Shown in pieces: positions 35,031 through 43,891 of a stretch of DNA of 64,000 bases. The stretch lies in the NCBI RefSeq assembly GCF_918741275.1, contig NZ_CAKKNA010000001.1:62001-126000 (forward strand), read 5' to 3'. The notes under the pieces were generated by a model, which was given only the letters and a program-made list of their open reading frames with translations, had not been told where the DNA came from and ran no database searches. Origin of the DNA: Bacillus sp. CECT 9360 (GTDB taxonomy: Bacteria > Bacillota > Bacilli > Bacillales > DSM-1321). Each line of letters starts with the position of its first letter. Position 1 is the first letter of the stretch. The position numbers and the translations under genes were made by a program.

Positions 35031-36443
35031 TTACTTAGATGATTCGAATTGTTTTTGTTTAGGCTTTACCCACCTGAAAAACAATATTCCACTCGCCAGC
35101 AATGCCATCCCCAGCGTAAATGTTTTCAAATCCGCTGTCCCCGCGTAAATCACCCAGATCGAATAGACCGTTGAAAAAACAGCAATGACTCCATCAAAAA
35201 TGCTGCTTCTCCGATTCGTATATGTCTCACCTGTAAGGACCAGTTTTAGCTGGAAGACCGATGAGATCAAATAAGGGACAAGGTAGGCAAGCGTTGCAAT
35301 CACAATCGTAAAATTAAAGGCCGCAGAGATTGTGCTTGAAATGGTAGAAAAAATAAATAGCTGGCCAAGGATGTTGGTAACTACCATGGAAAAGACAGGG
35401 ATGCCTTTTTCATTTACTTTCGCGAAGGCTGGCAAGAATAATCCTTGCTTCGCCGCCTGATAGGGAACTTCCGCACTCAACATAACCCAGCCGATCGTGG
35501 AACCGAACAAACTGATTAAGCCAACGGCCGCAAGCATCTTCCCGCCAATCGGACCCAGCACCGTTGAAATCGCATCAATGAGCGGCTTGTCAGACGCCGC
35601 AAGAACTTCTTGGCTCAGCATCCCCATGACGAGCGTGCTGATTCCTATATAGATGGCCAGTGCGATCAGTAATCCCAGCATGGTCGCGCGTTTCACGTCG
35701 ACTTGCTTTTTGGCCCGGGAGGCAAACACTACGGCGGATTCGACACCGATAAACGCCCACAGCGTCGTCACGGCTGCACTATTGATTTGCCCTAGCAAAC
35801 CGATAGCTTGTCCAGCGTCATCGAATCGTGGGGCAACAAATGGAAGCATGTTCGCTTTTTGAAAGGCAAACAATCCGACCAGGATAAATAAGAAAAACCC
35901 GATTACCTTCGCCGCCGTCGCCAAGAAATTCAGCTTACCGGCCGTGTCATGGCCTTTCAAGATAATAAAATGTGTTCCCCATAGCAGGATTGTACAGACG
36001 ACAAATGTCAATGCATTTCCGACTTTTAACGTAAAACTGCCGATTGCAAACAGTTCAGCCTGGTTTAATAAAACAGGGAAGAAGGTCGACAAGTAACCGG
36101 CAAAAGTCGTAATGAGCGCGACATTACCTGTCAAATTCCCAAGCCAATACCCCCATGAAGTCATAAACCCTGTTAAAGTGGAAGCGTTGCTGCCAGGCTT
36201 AAATAACTCCTTCGCGTAAATTTGCGGTCCGCCTGTAAGCTTTGGCTTTCTTAAAGCCAGGTTCCCAAATACGAGTGCGATCATCAGCACCCCAAAGCCG
36301 GTAACAAGCCATGCTGAAATCACGCCGGCAGGGCTGGCAACTTCACTTAAAGAAGCAGGCAGCATAAAAATGCCGGTCCCGACCATATTCCCGACTACCA
36401 AGGCCGTCAAAATCCACAGGCCAAGTTTTTTGTTGTTATTCAT
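35031..36443 (-). CDS. APC-family basic amino acid permease/antiporter
   Basis: A 470-residue membrane protein with about twelve segments. It begins with KKLGLWILTALVVGNMVGTGIFMLP, the first-helix G-x-G-x-G-like motif of APC transporters of the ArcD/LysP (arginine:ornithine antiporter, cadaverine) type, and includes GGPQIYAKELF and the AAKVIGFFLFI region. Expected cargo is arginine, ornithine or lysine, possibly in exchange. The 200-base upstream region contains no riboswitch that I recognise. It is transcribed alone on the minus strand. Confidence 0.86.
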   Translation of the reverse strand: MNNNKKLGLWILTALVVGNMVGTGIFMLPASLSEVASPAGVISAWLVTGFGVLMIALVFGNLALRKPKLTGGPQIYAKELFKPGSNASTLTGFMTSWGYWLGNLTGNVALITTFAGYLSTFFPVLLNQAELFAIGSFTLKVGNALTFVVCTILLWGTHFIILKGHDTAGKLNFLATAAKVIGFFLFILVGLFAFQKANMLPFVAPRFDDAGQAIGLLGQINSAAVTTLWAFIGVESAVVFASRAKKQVDVKRATMLGLLIALAIYIGISTLVMGMLSQEVLAASDKPLIDAISTVLGPIGGKMLAAVGLISLFGSTIGWVMLSAEVPYQAAKQGLFLPAFAKVNEKGIPVFSMVVTNILGQLFIFSTISSTISAAFNFTIVIATLAYLVPYLISSVFQLKLVLTGETYTNRRSSIFDGVIAVFSTVYSIWVIYAGTADLKTFTLGMALLASGILFFRWVKPKQKQFESSK

Positions 36444-36609
36444 GATGTGATTTCCTCTCTAGGTGTCTTTTTCTTTGATTTATCAAACAATTAAGTAACC
36501 ATTTATCACGATTAAGTGAATACATATACACTCACTTGTAATAATATACGGTCATTTGAAAGACAAGTCAATGGAGAATTTTTACTTAAAAGAGGGGAAA
36601 AACGGCATG

Positions 36610-36638
36610 AAAAAGGAGCGGGAATCAATCCGCTCCTT
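36610..36638 (-). terminator. Terminator of the nitroreductase transcript
   Basis: Nine-bp stem (AAGGAGCGG with CCGCTCCTT) and an eight-base loop; read on the minus strand it is followed by a run of T. It lies 18 bases past the nitroreductase stop. Confidence 0.8.
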
Positions 36639-36655
36639 CTGTATCGTTTCAAGAC

Positions 36656-37279
36656 TTAGTGGAATGTGACAATTTTATTCGTGTCAAATCGATGATGAGG
36701 ATACCCCTCACTATCAGGTTTGCCAAAAGGAAGGATCCCAGCGAATTTCACATGTTCAGGTAAGCCTAATATCTCTCTGACTTTATTTTGGTCGAAGCCA
36801 AGCATCGGATTGCTGGCATAGCCATGTCCCTGAATGGCTACCATCAGGATGCCGAATGCAATATTTGTTTGCGTTAATCCCCATTGGCCGCGTTCTTCTA
36901 CGCTCATTCCATTGAATAATGCGGATAAATTAGCTATTTCATCTTGTTTCTGTTCGGGAGAGAGTCCCGGGTGAACAGTGTCTGCAAGATTTTCGAGTAC
37001 TTCTTCCATATCACTGGTCACAACGACTACGGCCGGTGCTGAAGTTACCTGCTTTTGGCCGTAAGCTGCCTCTTCTAATTTTTCTGTCAGAATTTCATCG
37101 GTTACCACATGGAAACGCCACGGCTGGAGATTCCAGGCGCTAGGAGATAGGCGTACAAGTTCAAAAATGCTATGAAGATCTTGTTCATCGATCGGCTGCT
37201 GGTCATATTTTCGGATACTGTGCCGTGATTCAATGGCTTCTTTTACGGATAGAGTTTGTTCGGTTGTTTTGCGCGTCAT
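36656..37279 (-). CDS. Nitroreductase-family flavoprotein
   Basis: A nitroreductase of about 207 residues. The FMN-contact motif SRHSIRKYDQQPI is near the N-terminus, followed by LSPSAWNLQPWRFHVV, and the closing GILPFGKPD...PHHRFD. The frame opens at ATG 37288, but an AAAGGAT ribosome site suits ATG 37279 (MTRKTTEQ) better. Family members use NAD(P)H to reduce nitro or quinone compounds. It starts 90 bases after the SDR gene with no terminator between, so it probably shares the TPP-riboswitch-controlled transcript. Confidence 0.88.
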   Translation of the reverse strand: MTRKTTEQTLSVKEAIESRHSIRKYDQQPIDEQDLHSIFELVRLSPSAWNLQPWRFHVVTDEILTEKLEEAAYGQKQVTSAPAVVVVTSDMEEVLENLADTVHPGLSPEQKQDEIANLSALFNGMSVEERGQWGLTQTNIAFGILMVAIQGHGYASNPMLGFDQNKVREILGLPEHVKFAGILPFGKPDSEGYPHHRFDTNKIVTFH

Positions 37280-37369
37280 GTTGACCATCCTTTTTACTCG
37301 TATTTACCGGATTTATTTTACCCATAAAATACAAATAAACCAAAGTTTCTGCCTAGAATCAACTTTAAC

Positions 37370-38131
37370 TCAATCCATTACCAGACCGCCGTCAACGACA
37401 AGGTTTTGTCCTGTAACCGCTCTGGCCCAGGGCGAAGCAAAGAAACAGCTTGCATCCGCAACATCTGCAGGCTCAGTTACTTTCCTAAGAGGGGTGGAGG
37501 ATTCAATGTGAGCAAACACTTCCTCGGAGGTAGCGGAGCTTGCATCCGTTTGCTTTAACAGACCGCCGGAGACCATATTGACAGTGATTCCGTATTGGCC
37601 CAACTCATTGGCCATATTCCTCGTAAAGCCTAATAAAGCAGCCTTACTCGTTGTGTAATCATGATAAGCTACGACTGGATTTTGAAATAAATTGGTGCCG
37701 ATATTGATCACCCGTCCAAATCTGTTGTCTTTCATATCTGGAAGTCCAGCTTGAATGGTGTTTAACGAACCTTTCACTGCACTTTCCAGCTGGGCTTGGA
37801 AGTCTTCCCACAACACGTTAGAGGCATCCTTTTTATTGACCGGGTCGAAACGGAAGTTAACAAGCGCGTTATTCACAATGGTAGTTACAGCTTTGCCAAA
37901 ATGTTTCTTAGCTTGATCAAACATCGCCTGCACCTGTTGCTGGTCTCGGACATCTGCTCTAATCGCAATCGCATTGTCTCCTAGTTGTTCCTTTAGAGCA
38001 TATGCTTTTTCTTCACTGGAATAATAATTTATCACGATCTTTGACCCTTCCCTCGCAAAAGCTTGAGCTATTGCGCTTCCAAGTCCGCGACTTCCGCCAG
38101 TAACAAGCACTACCTGATCGTTCATTTTCAT
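37370..38131 (-). CDS. SDR oxidoreductase (FabG-like) under a TPP riboswitch
   Basis: A classical short-chain dehydrogenase of about 253 residues: TGGSRGLG cofactor loop, NNALVNF in place of NNAG, catalytic Tyr-Lys in YHDYTTSKAALLG, and the closing VVDGGLVMD. Four in-frame ATGs lie near the start; AGGAGG is optimally spaced (nine bases) from the ATG at 38131. It is annotated as 3-oxoacyl-ACP-reductase-like only by fold. The leader carries a complete TPP aptamer plus terminator, so expression should fall when thiamine pyrophosphate is plentiful; a role in thiamine or precursor metabolism or salvage is therefore suggested, although no thi gene is nearby. Confidence 0.86.
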   Translation of the reverse strand: MKMNDQVVLVTGGSRGLGSAIAQAFAREGSKIVINYYSSEEKAYALKEQLGDNAIAIRADVRDQQQVQAMFDQAKKHFGKAVTTIVNNALVNFRFDPVNKKDASNVLWEDFQAQLESAVKGSLNTIQAGLPDMKDNRFGRVINIGTNLFQNPVVAYHDYTTSKAALLGFTRNMANELGQYGITVNMVSGGLLKQTDASSATSEEVFAHIESSTPLRKVTEPADVADASCFFASPWARAVTGQNLVVDGGLVMD

Positions 38132-38153
38132 AAGTTTCATCCTCCTAAAATGT

Positions 38154-38187
38154 AAAAAAGCCAGATCCTATAGAAGGACCCTGGCTT
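38154..38187 (-). terminator. Expression-platform terminator of the TPP riboswitch
   Basis: On the minus strand AAGCCAG pairs with CTGGCTT, with an inner GTCC/GGA(T) extension, and is followed by six T. It lies between the aptamer and the AGGAGG of the SDR gene, the right place for ligand-dependent termination. Confidence 0.8.
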
Positions 38188-38212
38188 AGTAGCATGGCAA
38201 ATGTTTCGCGCC

Positions 38213-38306
38213 GACTACTTTCCTACGCTGGCATAATCCAGATCAGGTCCAAAGGGTTAAAAAATTACTTTTTCTCTCAGCCTCACGAATAAGGCACCCC
38301 TAGTAG
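38213..38306 (-). promoter_or_regulatory. TPP (THI-element) riboswitch aptamer
   Basis: Read on the minus strand the leader contains, in order, GGGGTGCC, GGCTGAGA and, after a variable stem, ACCTGATCTGGAT then ATGCCAGCGTAGG, the conserved core of the thiamine pyrophosphate aptamer. The ends (CTACTA and GTAGT) can form the closing stem. The order and spacing are those of known TPP riboswitches. Confidence 0.95.
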
Positions 38307-38480
38307 TTAAAAATACATATTCTATTATTCTTTCATCATAGCTTTTTGGAATAAATAAGTAAAGTTGAAGATTACGATGATTCAAAATAAAAATTGTTTC
38401 TCCAATGAGAACATGGGTGATATTTTTAACAAAATACTATTGACATGACAGGATTGTTCACATAAACTTTTAAGTGAAAG

Positions 38481-38495
38481 TGATAATCATTATCA
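38481..38495. promoter_or_regulatory. Fur box upstream of the siderophore uptake operon
   Basis: TGATAATCATTATCA is a perfect 7-1-7 Fur box, located 127 bases before the ATPase start. It predicts induction of the operon by iron starvation. Confidence 0.9.
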
Positions 38496-38607
38496 GTTAA
38501 AGAAGCGGTTGAAAGTTGATGTAGGGTGCAGGCAAAGATAAATTGTTATTAGTGATACTGAATGGTAAAGCATGATGAAGTTCTGCTTTGATAAAGGAGG
38601 TACATAC

Positions 38608-39447
38608 ATGTCGCGGCTTTTTACTGAGAATTTAAGAATCTCGTACGGGGATTATGATATCGTAAAAAATTTAAACATGGATATTCCTGATGGAAAAATA
38701 ACGACGATTATCGGACCAAATGGATGTGGTAAATCTACAGTTTTGAAGACGCTATCACGTATATTAACGGCAAAATCCGGTACTGTGTACTTGGATGGAA
38801 AACAAATCACGAAAGAATCAACAAAAAGAATTGCACAAAAAATGGCGATTCTGCCCCAATCTCCAGATGCACCAGAGGGACTTACAGTTGCCGAATTAGT
38901 TTCTTACGGAAGGTATCCATATCAAAAAGGAATCGGAACCTTGAAGGACAGAGACCGGGAAGTGATAGAATGGGCACTTCGGGTTACTGGCATTTCCGCT
39001 TTCAAGCACAGAGCGGTCGATTCCCTTTCCGGTGGACAAAGGCAAAGAGTCTGGATTGCTATGGCGCTGGCACAGGAAACGGATATCATTCTTCTGGATG
39101 AGCCGACTACATATCTCGATTTATCACATCAGCTGGAGGTTCTCGAGCTTCTGAAATACCTGAACGATATGGAAAAACGGACGATTGTAATGGTGATCCA
39201 CGATCTAAACCATGCGGCCCGATTTGCTGATCATATGGTGGCTATGAAGTATGGTGACATTATTAAAGAAGGAAATGCAGAGGAAGTCATGACTTCAGAG
39301 GTACTTAGAAATGTTTTTAACATCGATGCCGAGATTGGCATTGACCCCAGGACAGGTAAGCCGATCTGCCTTACCTATGATTTACTAAAGCGGGAACAGA
39401 AGACGGCCGGATTGGAAGCGAAAAAAGAGGAAGTTTATTTTTTTTAA
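38608..39447 (+). CDS. Iron-siderophore ABC transporter ATPase
   Basis: A 279-residue ABC ATPase of the FecE/FhuC/YusV type. Walker A is GPNGCGKST, the signature is LSGGQRQR, Walker B is IILLDEPTTYLDL and the switch His is in VIHDLNHA. Open frame begins at 38572, but AAAGGAGG directs the start to ATG 38608 (MSRLFTENLRISYG). It powers uptake through the two FecCD permeases encoded downstream. The upstream Fur box and the order ATPase, binding protein, permease, permease, reductase show an iron-acquisition operon. Confidence 0.92.
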   Translation: MSRLFTENLRISYGDYDIVKNLNMDIPDGKITTIIGPNGCGKSTVLKTLSRILTAKSGTVYLDGKQITKESTKRIAQKMAILPQSPDAPEGLTVAELVSYGRYPYQKGIGTLKDRDREVIEWALRVTGISAFKHRAVDSLSGGQRQRVWIAMALAQETDIILLDEPTTYLDLSHQLEVLELLKYLNDMEKRTIVMVIHDLNHAARFADHMVAMKYGDIIKEGNAEEVMTSEVLRNVFNIDAEIGIDPRTGKPICLTYDLLKREQKTAGLEAKKEEVYFF

Positions 39448-39453
39448 GACTAA

Positions 39454-39474
39454 TTGAGAATAATTCTTATTATC
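39454..39474. promoter_or_regulatory. Second Fur box, before the binding-protein gene
   Basis: TGAGAATAATTCTTATTATCA in the 50-base gap between ATPase and binding protein matches a slightly imperfect Fur box, so the binding protein may have an additional iron-regulated promoter. Confidence 0.75.
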
Positions 39475-39498
39475 AAATGAAAAATGGAGATGAGAAAA

Positions 39499-40437
39499 GT
39501 GAAAAAACATTTATTTCTAAGCATCATTGCGGTTCTTATAATAGGCTTATTGGCAGCATGCGGCAGCGAGAAAGATCCAAAAGCAGATACGGCGGCAAAA
39601 ACGGATTCTTCTCCGAAAACACGAATCTACCATTCAGAAAATGGCGATGTCAAAGTGCCTGACAAGCCAAAAAGAATTGCGATGCTTGCAGCGACATATG
39701 CCGGGAATCTACTGGCGCTTGGAAATACACCAATAGCGGTCAATGAGTATCCAAAGAACAATAAATTCTATGAAGGCAAACTGGATAAGGCTGAAGTCAT
39801 AACGGCTGACTCCTTAGAAAAACTGCTCGCTCTGGAACCTGACTTAATCATTACATATTCAGATGATAAAAACCTAAAAAAGTACGCTGAAATTGCCCCA
39901 ACCGTCTCGCTGACCTATGACAAATACAGCTACCTGGAACAGCATGTTGAAATAGGAAAGATCATCGGTAAAGAAAAGGAAGCAAAAGCATGGGTAGCGG
40001 AATGGAAAGAGAAAGCAAAGGCAGAAAAAGAAAAGGTCCAAAAAGCAATTGGCAAGGACGCCACCGCCATGGTGTTTGAACCATTTGGAAAAGACCTATA
40101 CGTATATGGAAAGAACTGGGGAAGAGGTACCGAGGTCATTTATCAGGACCTGGGGCTAAAAGCGCCCGAAAAAGTGGAAAAGGAAGTGTTTGGCCCCGGT
40201 TATAAGGCAATCTCAGCAGAAGTGATCCCTGAGTACGCTGGCGATTATATCTTTGTCGGTGATGGAGGGGCTAAAGCGGAAAATTCTTTCATGAAAACAG
40301 ATGTATGGAAAGGGATTCCTGCCGTACAAAAGAATAATGTCATCACGTTTGATTCGGAATCCTTCTATTTCAATGATCCTATCTCACTGGAAAAAGAAAT
40401 GGAGTTTATCGTTAATGCGCTGACTAAAGGCAAATAG
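39499..40437 (+). CDS. Iron-siderophore substrate-binding lipoprotein
   Basis: About 312 residues with a lipoprotein signal (KKHLFLSIIAVLIIGLLAAC) and a class III siderophore-binding fold: the KVPDKPKRIAML start of the mature domain, LEKLLALEPDLIITY, and FGPGYKAISAEVIPEYAGD. GTG 39499 gives a normal-length signal peptide with GGAG at suitable distance; ATG 39484 is the alternative. It resembles B. subtilis YfiY and YxeB, which take hydroxamate-type siderophores such as schizokinen or ferrioxamine, but the ligand cannot be fixed from sequence. Confidence 0.9.
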   Translation: MKKHLFLSIIAVLIIGLLAACGSEKDPKADTAAKTDSSPKTRIYHSENGDVKVPDKPKRIAMLAATYAGNLLALGNTPIAVNEYPKNNKFYEGKLDKAEVITADSLEKLLALEPDLIITYSDDKNLKKYAEIAPTVSLTYDKYSYLEQHVEIGKIIGKEKEAKAWVAEWKEKAKAEKEKVQKAIGKDATAMVFEPFGKDLYVYGKNWGRGTEVIYQDLGLKAPEKVEKEVFGPGYKAISAEVIPEYAGDYIFVGDGGAKAENSFMKTDVWKGIPAVQKNNVITFDSESFYFNDPISLEKEMEFIVNALTKGK

Positions 40438-40456
40438 TAAATGAGGACCGTATTCC

Positions 40457-41500
40457 ATGAAGATTACAAAAACCAACTCTCTTCAGAAAAATGATATTTA
40501 TTCGAGGCCGGCCATCGGCACCGCGATATTGGCCATTGGAATCATCCTGCTAATCGGCAGTATCGTTCTATCCATCTCAGTAGGAGCCGCCAATATTGAT
40601 TTTGTTACCGTTTGGAGATCTATATTTACCTATGACTCCGCAAGGGAAGCAGATCAAATCATTGTCAGTATCAGGCTGCCGAGAGAGCTTGGGGCAGCGA
40701 TTGTCGGCGCAGCATTTGCAGTAAGCGGTGCGATTATGCAGGGGATGACAAGGAATCCGCTGGCAGAACCAGGCTTGCTTGGGTTAAATGCGGGAGCGAG
40801 CCTTGCTTTGGCCGTTGTTTTTGCTTTCTATAGCGGCGCTTCTTTTATTTCGCTCATGTTCATTTCTTTTATTGGTGCCGGCATTGGTGCTGTTATGGTA
40901 TTTGGCCTCGGTTCGTTAAGCAGAGCAGGGATGTCGCCGCTGCGTATCACCTTGGCGGGTGCGGCGGTCTCAAGCTTATTATTAGCTTTAGGGGAAGGGA
41001 TCGCTCTCTATTTTAACCTTTCACAGGATCTCGCGTTTTGGACAGCGGGCGGGGTTTCAGGAACAAGCTGGCTTCAGTTAAAGATCGTTTTTCCGGTAGT
41101 GGCGGTTGGAATCCTGGCAGCGATTATGCTTTCGAAAGGGTTGACGATTCTCAGCTTCGGAGAGGAAGTGGCGAAAGGGCTGGGACAACGGACTTTATTG
41201 ACGAAAGCGGTATTAATGATCGTGGTATTGATTCTTGCCGGAGCGGCCGTTTCCCTGGTCGGGCCTATCGCTTTCGTAGGGTTAATGGTGCCTCACATTG
41301 TCCGCTTCTTGGTTGGCACGGATTATCGCTGGATTATCCCGTGTTCAGCAATCTTTGGTAGCATTTTAATGGTTCTCGCGGATACTGTCGCAAGAACGGT
41401 TAACGCCCCTTTTGAGACTCCTTTGGGTGCAATCGTTTCCTTGGTCGGCTTTCCGTTCTTCCTTTATCTTGCTCGAAAGCGGGGGAGAAAACCAGCATGA
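40457..41500 (+). CDS. FecCD-type siderophore permease, subunit 1
   Basis: A 347-residue permease with about nine to ten membrane helices. Conserved FecCD phrases: SIRLPRELGAAIVGAAFAVSGAIMQGMTRNPLAEPGLLGLNAGASL, split over residues 70-115, and the later GPIAFVGLMVPHIVRFLVG. It forms the translocation pore with the next gene product, whose start overlaps its stop by four bases (ATGA), implying coupled translation and equal amounts of both subunits. Confidence 0.93.
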   Translation: MKITKTNSLQKNDIYSRPAIGTAILAIGIILLIGSIVLSISVGAANIDFVTVWRSIFTYDSAREADQIIVSIRLPRELGAAIVGAAFAVSGAIMQGMTRNPLAEPGLLGLNAGASLALAVVFAFYSGASFISLMFISFIGAGIGAVMVFGLGSLSRAGMSPLRITLAGAAVSSLLLALGEGIALYFNLSQDLAFWTAGGVSGTSWLQLKIVFPVVAVGILAAIMLSKGLTILSFGEEVAKGLGQRTLLTKAVLMIVVLILAGAAVSLVGPIAFVGLMVPHIVRFLVGTDYRWIIPCSAIFGSILMVLADTVARTVNAPFETPLGAIVSLVGFPFFLYLARKRGRKPA

Positions 41501-42507
41501 TACATTCAGGACAGCTTAAGAAAATCCGGATCACTTTTATAGCAGCTTTCGTGTTGCTGCTGGCCGTTTTTGTGATAAGTGTGGCAACCGGTTATATTTC
41601 ATTAACTCCTGCCCAACTGGTACGAACGATTATCGGGCAGGGGACCAATAAGGAAAATTTAATCTTATTCGGCTTCCGCCTGCCGAGGATCCTGATTACG
41701 ATGCTTGCGGGGATGGGGCTTGCTGTTTCCGGAGCCCTTCTACAGAGCATCACCAGGAATCCCCTCTCAGATCCCGGCATTTTAGGAATTAATGCGGGAG
41801 CAGGCTTGATGGTCGTGTTTTACGTCATGTTTTTTTCAGCAGAATCCACCGTGTATTTATACTTATTGCCACTCTTTGCTTTAGTAGGAGGATTGTTAGC
41901 TGCCGCGTTCATTTACCTTATGTCATATGAAAAAGGCGAAGGAATTGACCCGACAAGACTCGTTTTAATTGGGGTTGGATTGGCAGCAGCTCTTTATGGC
42001 GCCATCTTAACCTTATCGGCGAGGCTGGAACGAGAACAGTATGATTTCTTTGCCAACTGGATGGCCGGCAGGATCTGGGGAGACGATTGGATATTTGTGC
42101 TTGCTTTGCTGCCATGGATTCTAATACTCCTGCCCATTGTATATATCAAATCGAATGTACTAAATACCTTACAAATGCATGAGCATGTCAGTGTGGGATT
42201 GGGCGTTCATGTAGAAAGGGAGCGGTTGGTGCTTATGTCTATCGCCGTTGCCCTGGCATCTGTCTCGGTATCCGTGAGCGGCGGCATAACGTTTGTCGGG
42301 CTTATGGCGCCGCATATCGCAAGAGGCCTGGTGGGGCCTCGTCATCAAAGCTTTCTACCTGTGGCCGCATTGATTGGCGCGAACTTACTTCTGGGAGCAG
42401 ATACAATTGGAAGAGTGGTGTTAGACCCGAGCGGCATTCCTGCCGGTGTAGTCGTCACGATTATCGGTGCCCCCTATTTCATGTATTTAATGGCTAAGAA
42501 TAAATAG
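41497..42507 (+). CDS. FecCD-type siderophore permease, subunit 2
   Basis: A 336-residue permease paralogous to the preceding one. FGFRLPRILITMLAGMGLAVSGALLQ, NPLSDPGILGINAGAGL and GITFVGLMAPHIARGLVGP are visible. It completes the heterodimeric membrane domain of the siderophore importer. The pair resembles B. subtilis YfiZ and YfhA. It lies 17 bases before the reductase gene and belongs to the same Fur-regulated operon. Confidence 0.93.
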   Translation: MIHSGQLKKIRITFIAAFVLLLAVFVISVATGYISLTPAQLVRTIIGQGTNKENLILFGFRLPRILITMLAGMGLAVSGALLQSITRNPLSDPGILGINAGAGLMVVFYVMFFSAESTVYLYLLPLFALVGGLLAAAFIYLMSYEKGEGIDPTRLVLIGVGLAAALYGAILTLSARLEREQYDFFANWMAGRIWGDDWIFVLALLPWILILLPIVYIKSNVLNTLQMHEHVSVGLGVHVERERLVLMSIAVALASVSVSVSGGITFVGLMAPHIARGLVGPRHQSFLPVAALIGANLLLGADTIGRVVLDPSGIPAGVVVTIIGAPYFMYLMAKNK

Positions 42508-42524
42508 ATAAGGAGAGATATTCC

Positions 42525-43538
42525 ATGGATCATGAGGGCCTGTACGATGTGACAGTCATAGGCGGAGGACCGATCGGACTTTTCACGACGTTTTATAGCG
42601 GAATGAGGAATCTAAAGACAAAGCTGATCGAAGCAGGTCCATGCCTGGGCGGAAAAATTACGATGTTTTATCCGGAAAAAATCCTGCGCGATATTGGTGG
42701 GATTCCGGGAATTGCAGGCAGCGCTTTAGTTAAACAGCTCATCCAGCAAGCCATTACCTTCCAACCGACAGTCGTATTCGGCCAAAGGATTTCCGGCCTC
42801 AAACTTCTTGAAGACGGAACCTTTCTGCTTACCTCTGTTACAGGTGAAATCCATCATACCAGGACCATCATTCTTACCATTGGCGCTGGAATCTTCAAAC
42901 CAATCAAGCTCGAAGTCAGCGGCGCTGAACAATATGAAGCTGGTAACCTTCATTATTCGGTAGATAAAATAAGCTCGTTTCAAAATAAGGATGTACTTAT
43001 TTCTGGAGGAGGCAATTCTGCGGTCGATTGGGCCCATGAATTGCTTCCGGTGGCAAGAAGCGTTACCGTAGTTCATCGCCGGGATGATTTTATAGGCCAT
43101 GAACGTAATGTTTCAGAGATGAAGGCGCATGCTGATATACTGACTCCATTTGCCATCAAAGAATTGATCGGCAAAGACAGCCAAATTGAAGCCGTGCTTC
43201 TTGAGCATGTCGAAACAGGTGAAACAAAGAGGATAAAAGCTGATGAAGTGGTTGTCAATCATGGCATCAGGGGCGATTACGGGGGCATCGCAAACTGGGG
43301 ACTCACGATGAATGAGGAGCGTGTTGCCGTGAACGGAGCGATGGAAACGAATATCCCGGGGATTTTTGCTGCCGGAGATGCTGTAACATACCCAAACAAA
43401 TTAAAACTGATTACCGGCGGCCTTGCCGAGGGACCGATTGCTTTGAACAGTGCCAAGAAATACATGGATCCCGCTGCCGAATCGATGGCGATGTACTCTA
43501 CCCATCATGAGAGGTTGTTAGAGACACAAAATGATTAA
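42525..43538 (+). CDS. Thioredoxin-reductase-like ferredoxin-NADP reductase
   Basis: A 337-residue FAD/NAD(P)-binding protein: FAD loop VIGGGPIGLFTTFYSGMRN, central NAD(P) loop VLISGGGNSAVDWA, and the closing GIFAAGDAVTYPNKLKLITGGLAEGPIA. It lacks a CxxC redox pair, as do the YumC/YcgT-type ferredoxin/flavodoxin reductases of Bacillus. As the last gene of the iron operon it probably supplies electrons for reductive release of iron from the imported ferric siderophore. GGAGAG precedes the ATG. Confidence 0.9.
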   Translation: MDHEGLYDVTVIGGGPIGLFTTFYSGMRNLKTKLIEAGPCLGGKITMFYPEKILRDIGGIPGIAGSALVKQLIQQAITFQPTVVFGQRISGLKLLEDGTFLLTSVTGEIHHTRTIILTIGAGIFKPIKLEVSGAEQYEAGNLHYSVDKISSFQNKDVLISGGGNSAVDWAHELLPVARSVTVVHRRDDFIGHERNVSEMKAHADILTPFAIKELIGKDSQIEAVLLEHVETGETKRIKADEVVVNHGIRGDYGGIANWGLTMNEERVAVNGAMETNIPGIFAAGDAVTYPNKLKLITGGLAEGPIALNSAKKYMDPAAESMAMYSTHHERLLETQND

Positions 43539-43577
43539 TATTGAACATTGAATTGATGAACTGTTTACTGAAAGTGA

Positions 43578-43606
43578 AATCCTTGGATGGAAGCCAAGGA
43601 TTTTTT
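43578..43606 (+). terminator. Terminator of the iron-uptake operon
   Basis: Nine-bp perfect stem AATCCTTGG / CCAAGGATT with a seven-base loop and TTTT, 40 bases after the reductase stop. It overlaps the apparent ATG at 43587, which is therefore not a real start. Confidence 0.88.
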
Positions 43607-43631
43607 GATAATTGATCTATTTGATTGTGAA

Positions 43632-43844
43632 GTGAGGTATAATTTGGTAATAAGAATTTTTCCCGTTATAGAAGGGGGACGGATATGTCCGTTATTTGTG
43701 CCTGTTTTCGGGGAATGGAATGGATTTGATGGTGTAGCAAGTTTAATGTTTTTTTATTTCATTTTACTGCTAGGCGGCATCATTACCTTAATTGCAAGTT
43801 TATTTATGCCCAAGGAGTCAATGAACAATAATGAACAACTTTAA
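43632..43844 (+). CDS. Small hydrophobic protein, start uncertain
   Basis: The frame ends in a clear hydrophobic helix (SLMFFYFILLLGGIITLIASLF) followed by MPKESMNNNEQL. The ATG at 43587 lies inside a terminator, so a start at GTG 43632 or TTG 43644 is likelier; a GAAGGGGGA ribosome-like site at 43671 has no in-frame ATG after it, only ATA, so the 5' part may be decayed. The protein has one membrane segment and no recognised family. The same C-terminal sequence recurs at 54655-54708, where the gene has lost its front, which shows that this stretch is one half of a broken duplication around the 44-54.6 kb island. Confidence 0.5.
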   Translation: MRYNLVIRIFPVIEGGRICPLFVPVFGEWNGFDGVASLMFFYFILLLGGIITLIASLFMPKESMNNNEQL

Positions 43845-43891
43845 GTTAACTCCTTAAATCTGAAGGACTTTCAATTATGGAAATCTATATT

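Noticed and set aside
36480-36560. ArgR-type box before the APC permease
   Set aside because: GTGAATACATATACAC is only a loose palindrome and does not fit the ARG-box consensus well enough.
43587-43631. ATG at 43587 as start of the small hydrophobic protein
   Set aside because: It lies in the loop of the perfect terminator hairpin of the iron operon.
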